This document shows positions 61,341 through 64,000 of a stretch of DNA of 64,000 bases, piece by piece. This DNA is from an uncultured Roseateles sp. (GTDB taxonomy: Bacteria; Pseudomonadota; Gammaproteobacteria; Burkholderiales; Burkholderiaceae_C): assembly GCF_963422335.1 (NCBI RefSeq), contig NZ_OY729424.1:930001-994000 (forward strand). Direction: 5' to 3'. The stretch's first letter is position 1, and every line of letters begins with the position of its first letter. The notes under the pieces are model-generated. The model did not search any database and was not told where the DNA came from. It saw only the letters and a program-made list of their open reading frames with translations. The position numbers and the translations under genes were made by a program.

Positions 61341-62424
61341 GGCTGGCGTGGGCCTGCTGCAAGTCCAGCGCCGGGGCGCGGCGTTGCGCGTCCTGCATCA
61401 GCTGTGCGTAGAAGTCGTTGATGGCGGCCACGCCGGTGACCTGCTCGAAGGCCTGCATCTCGTACTGCAGGCGCGGCGCCCCGCCGGCCCGCAGCTGCGC
61501 CAGCGAGCGCGACAGGGCCAGGCCCAGCTCGGCCACCGAGCCCGGTGTGACCAGTTCGGCCAGGCCGCCGCGCAGGATCTCGCTGGGGCCTTCGGCGGCG
61601 GTGGCCAGCATAGGCAGGCCGCAGGCCATGGCTTCCAGAATCGCCAGTCCGAAGGACTCTTCACGCGAGGGCGAAACGAACAGGTCCAGTGCCGGCAGGA
61701 AGTCGCTGACGTCCTCACGGAAGCCGAGCAGATGGATGCGCGGGTCCCCGGCGCAGAGCTTTTCCAGCGCCTGGCGCTGCGGTCCCTCGCCGAGTATCAC
61801 CAGGGCGGCATGGGCCGGGGCGAAGGCACGAAAGGCCGAGATCAGCACATCCATGCCCTTGCTCGCGTGCAGCCGGCCGACGGCGCCGACCAGCAGCGTG
61901 CCTTCGCTCAGGCCCAGCATCGCCCGGTGCCGCTGGCGGCTGCCCGGGGCGGCGCCGGCCGAGCTCGGCAGCCAGTTCGGAATCACGCGCCTGTGGCCGG
62001 TGTAGCCGCCCAGGCGGCCCAGCTGGGCCTGGTTGACGCACACCAGCCCGCTCAGGCGGTCATGCTGGTGGGCCTTGTAGCCGACGTGCAGGGTGGCCAC
62101 GGTGGCGATGTGCGCCGGCGCGCCGGCCAGCGCCTTGCAGGCCGGGCTCAGGTGAGCATGGCAGACATCGACCGAGAGCTCGCCCATCAGTTGGCGCAGG
62201 CGCAGCCCGCGCAGCAGCGGCCAGCGCAGGCCGTGAAAGCGCACCGCGTCGCCCAGCGACCGGGCCATCGGGGTGCCCGGCAGGCCGGCGACATGAACCT
62301 CGTGGCCCTGTGCGGCCTGCTGCCGGGCCAGATCGACACAGTAACGCTCGGAGCCGGCCATGCGCGGCGAGAAGAGCACGTGGAGGATGCGCCAGGCGGG
62401 CCTGGCGGTGGAAGCATTCAGCAT
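61333..62424 (-). CDS. Family 4 glycosyltransferase
   Basis: This is a 363-residue GT-B glycosyltransferase. The N-terminal half has SPRMAGSERYCVDLARQQ, typical of acceptor-side loops. The C-terminal half has VGAVGRLHASKGMDVLI and the EX7E motif in SREESFGLAILEAMACGLP for the nucleotide sugar. It has no membrane segment and acts in the cytoplasm on a lipid- or sugar-linked acceptor. I chose the ATG at 62424; the frame opens further upstream. It is coupled to the GINT1-like gene. Confidence 0.9.
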   Translation of the reverse strand: MLNASTARPAWRILHVLFSPRMAGSERYCVDLARQQAAQGHEVHVAGLPGTPMARSLGDAVRFHGLRWPLLRGLRLRQLMGELSVDVCHAHLSPACKALAGAPAHIATVATLHVGYKAHQHDRLSGLVCVNQAQLGRLGGYTGHRRVIPNWLPSSAGAAPGSRQRHRAMLGLSEGTLLVGAVGRLHASKGMDVLISAFRAFAPAHAALVILGEGPQRQALEKLCAGDPRIHLLGFREDVSDFLPALDLFVSPSREESFGLAILEAMACGLPMLATAAEGPSEILRGGLAELVTPGSVAELGLALSRSLAQLRAGGAPRLQYEMQAFEQVTGVAAINDFYAQLMQDAQRRAPALDLQQAHASHV

Positions 62425-62599
62425 GGCATACGGGCTTGGCAGCCCCAGAGTCGGTGCACGGCCGCCGCAACGGCCCGAGAGGCGGGCAGGCCTGGACCTG
62501 TCACGCTTGCAGTCTTTATCGCCCGATCTGCCTGACCGGAAGCTGACTTCGGCCGGGCCACCCCCCGAGTGGGGGTCCAAATGCGTTACCGTCACGGCC

Positions 62600-63265
62600 A
62601 TGCGAATTCTTCTGGTCGAGGACGACCCCACCTTGCGGACCATCATGGCCCGCAGCCTCAGCGATGCCGGCCACCATGTGGACACCGCCGTCGATCTGGA
62701 ACAGGCGCGCTGGCTGTGGCGCCTGCAGGCCTTCGATGCCGTGCTGCTGGACCTCAGCCTGCCCGATGGCAATGGCTTGACGGCCCTGCAGGAAGCCCGT
62801 GCCCGCGGCGACCGCACGCCGGTGCTGGTGCTGACTGCGCGCAACCGCACCGACGAACGCATCCTCGGCCTCGACGCCGGTGCCGACGACTATCTGGGCA
62901 AGCCCTTCGAGCTGGCTGAGGTCGAGGCGCGGCTGCGTGCGCTGGTGCGCCGCCGCCTCGACCTCGATGATCAGGTGCACGTCGGCAGCCTGCGCCTGGA
63001 TCGGCGCACGCGCCGCATCTTTCTCGGCGAAGCCGAGCTGGAACTGCCGGCGCGCGAGTTCAATGTGCTGTGGGAGCTGCTGACGCCGCCGGGCCGGGTG
63101 GTCAGCAAACGCACGCTGTCGGACAAGCTGTCCGACCTCGACGAGGTGCTGGGCACCAATGCGCTGGAGGCTTTTGTCTCGCGCCTGCGCAAGAAGCTGC
63201 AGGGCAGCGGCGCAGCCATACGCACGCTGCGCGGTCTGGGCTACCTGCTGGAGCCGGAGGCGTGA
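62600..63265 (+). CDS. OmpR-family response regulator
   Basis: This is a 221-residue regulator. The receiver domain (1-115) has acidic residues at VEDDP, the phospho-acceptor Asp 51 in LLDLSLPDG and Lys in LGKPFELAE. The C-terminal winged helix (about 130-218) has RLDRRTRRIFLGEAELELPA and FVSRLRKKLQGSG. It is the PmrA/QseB type. Its stop overlaps the kinase start in GTGA, so the pair is co-translated. Confidence 0.95.
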   Translation: MRILLVEDDPTLRTIMARSLSDAGHHVDTAVDLEQARWLWRLQAFDAVLLDLSLPDGNGLTALQEARARGDRTPVLVLTARNRTDERILGLDAGADDYLGKPFELAEVEARLRALVRRRLDLDDQVHVGSLRLDRRTRRIFLGEAELELPAREFNVLWELLTPPGRVVSKRTLSDKLSDLDEVLGTNALEAFVSRLRKKLQGSGAAIRTLRGLGYLLEPEA

Positions 63266-64000
63266 CCGGCGTGCTGGCGGCGGCCGAGGTCAAACCCTCG
63301 CTGCGCGCGCGGCTGCTGCGCCACCTGATGCCGGCCCTGCTGCTGAGCTGGGTGCTGGCCACCGCGATCTCGCTGTACACGGCCGCCTACTTCACGCAAA
63401 GCGCCTACGACCGCTCGATGCTGGATGACGCCCTGCTGCTGGCCGTGCACCTGCGCGCGCGCAACGGCAGCCTGGTGCTGGAGGCCAGCGCCGAGGATGT
63501 GCAATCCATCCTCTACGACCCGACCGAGAAGATCTACTTCGCCGTGCTGTCGGGCGATGGCCGCGTGGTCGCGGGCACACGAGGCCTGGCGCCGCCGGCC
63601 GGCCTGGGCGACGCCGAGGTGCAGTACATCGATCTGCGCATGGGCCGCACGCCCTTGAAGGCGGTGGTGCTGACGCGCGAGGAGCCGCTGCCCTTTCGCA
63701 TCGTCGTGGCGGCGACCACGGGCAGCCGCGACACCCTGCTGAACCGTCTGGCCGTCGTGTCCATCCTGCCCCAGGCCCTGCTGCTGCTGGCACTGTCGCT
63801 GTGGCTGCGCCGCGTCATCCGGCACGAGCTGCAGCCGCTCAGCCGCCTGCAGCAATCGGTGGAGATGCGCGACTCTGCCGATCTATCGCCCTTGCCCCAC
63901 GACCTGACCACGGCGGCGACCAGCTCCGACGTGCAGTCGCTGTCGGCGGCGATCGACGGCCTGCTGCGCCGCGTCGATCAGGGCATGGCGGCGCAGCGCG
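63262..64000 (+). CDS. Sensor histidine kinase (partial)
   Basis: This is the N-terminal 246 residues of the kinase partner of the OmpR-type regulator, cut by the window end. A GTG start overlaps the regulator stop. A first membrane segment (HLMPALLLSWVLATAISLY, about 22-42) and a periplasmic 2CSK_N-like sensor domain (about 45-165, including DRSMLDDALLLAVHLRARNG) are followed by a second segment (LAVVSILPQALLLLALSLWL). A HAMP-like linker (LQPLSRLQQSVEMRD) comes last. The phosphorylated His and ATPase domain lie outside. It is probably a PmrB/QseC-type sensor. Confidence 0.92.
   Translation, partial: MTGVLAAAEVKPSLRARLLRHLMPALLLSWVLATAISLYTAAYFTQSAYDRSMLDDALLLAVHLRARNGSLVLEASAEDVQSILYDPTEKIYFAVLSGDGRVVAGTRGLAPPAGLGDAEVQYIDLRMGRTPLKAVVLTREEPLPFRIVVAATTGSRDTLLNRLAVVSILPQALLLLALSLWLRRVIRHELQPLSRLQQSVEMRDSADLSPLPHDLTTAATSSDVQSLSAAIDGLLRRVDQGMAAQR

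Noticed and set aside
1..64000. tRNA, rRNA, CRISPR array, insertion sequence or prophage
   Set aside because: No cloverleaf, rRNA-like segment, regular repeat-spacer pattern, transposase or phage structural gene was seen on reading both strands.

Overview
The window is high-GC, densely packed DNA that looks like a chromosome segment of a Burkholderiales betaproteobacterium, probably near Roseateles, Mitsuaria, Rubrivivax or Paucibacter. The basis is gene content and style: PEP-CTERM sorting signals, 3-hydroxybutyrate oligomer hydrolases, a PutA without its own DNA-binding domain beside an Lrp-type regulator, protocatechuate dioxygenase subunits, and many 4 to 8 base start/stop overlaps. Taxonomy is inferred from content, not from a marker gene. 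I see no rRNA, tRNA, insertion sequence, prophage or CRISPR array, and no gene-free stretch longer than about 300 bases.

Layout. 1-4228: a peptide export and signalling locus. It has a C39-peptidase ABC exporter (cut by the window edge), an HlyD-type adaptor, a 52-residue peptide with a double-glycine leader, a LuxR-type regulator without a visible LuxI, and a small divergent gene of unknown function. Two lux-box-like sites (CTG-N10-CAG) lie in the two intergenic gaps flanking the regulator. 4265-8143: a translationally coupled operon (MaoC-like hydratase, secreted TAP-type hydrolase, ABC-2 ATPase and permease). 8257-17585: housekeeping and stress genes (GST, thioredoxin-fold protein, DNA alkylation repair, EamA exporter, LysR/azoR/pirin group, metallo-hydrolase, GlxA-type regulator). 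17741-24331: a dienoyl-CoA reductase, a GGDEF-EAL protein behind a strongly structured leader, protocatechuate 3,4-dioxygenase subunits and a PAP2 phosphatase. 24503-31555: proline catabolism (Lrp regulator, putA), a toxin-antitoxin pair with a perfect operator, a nitroreductase, proC and ubiC.

31639-43240: a PEP-CTERM phytase/esterase-like protein, an HPP-CBS membrane protein, an outer-membrane-type protein, a Ser/Thr kinase divergent from an ECF sigma factor, ubiA, and a sigma / anti-sigma-like / lipoprotein string. 43374-47371: a secreted TPR-CHAT protease coupled to a secreted caspase-family (C14) protease, divergent from that sigma string. 47340-60364: two related lipoprotein 3HB-oligomer hydrolases, each beside LuxR-type regulators, enclosing a PEP-CTERM protein, a metallo-beta-lactamase protein, an ABC transporter, a UvrD-like helicase with altered motifs and an HPF-like protein. 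60408-64000: a two-gene glycosylation unit and an OmpR-type two-component system cut by the right edge.

The strongest candidates for new biology are the LuxR / lux-box / double-glycine-peptide / C39-exporter locus and the sigma-linked pair of clan CD proteases. The structured leader upstream of the GGDEF-EAL gene is third.
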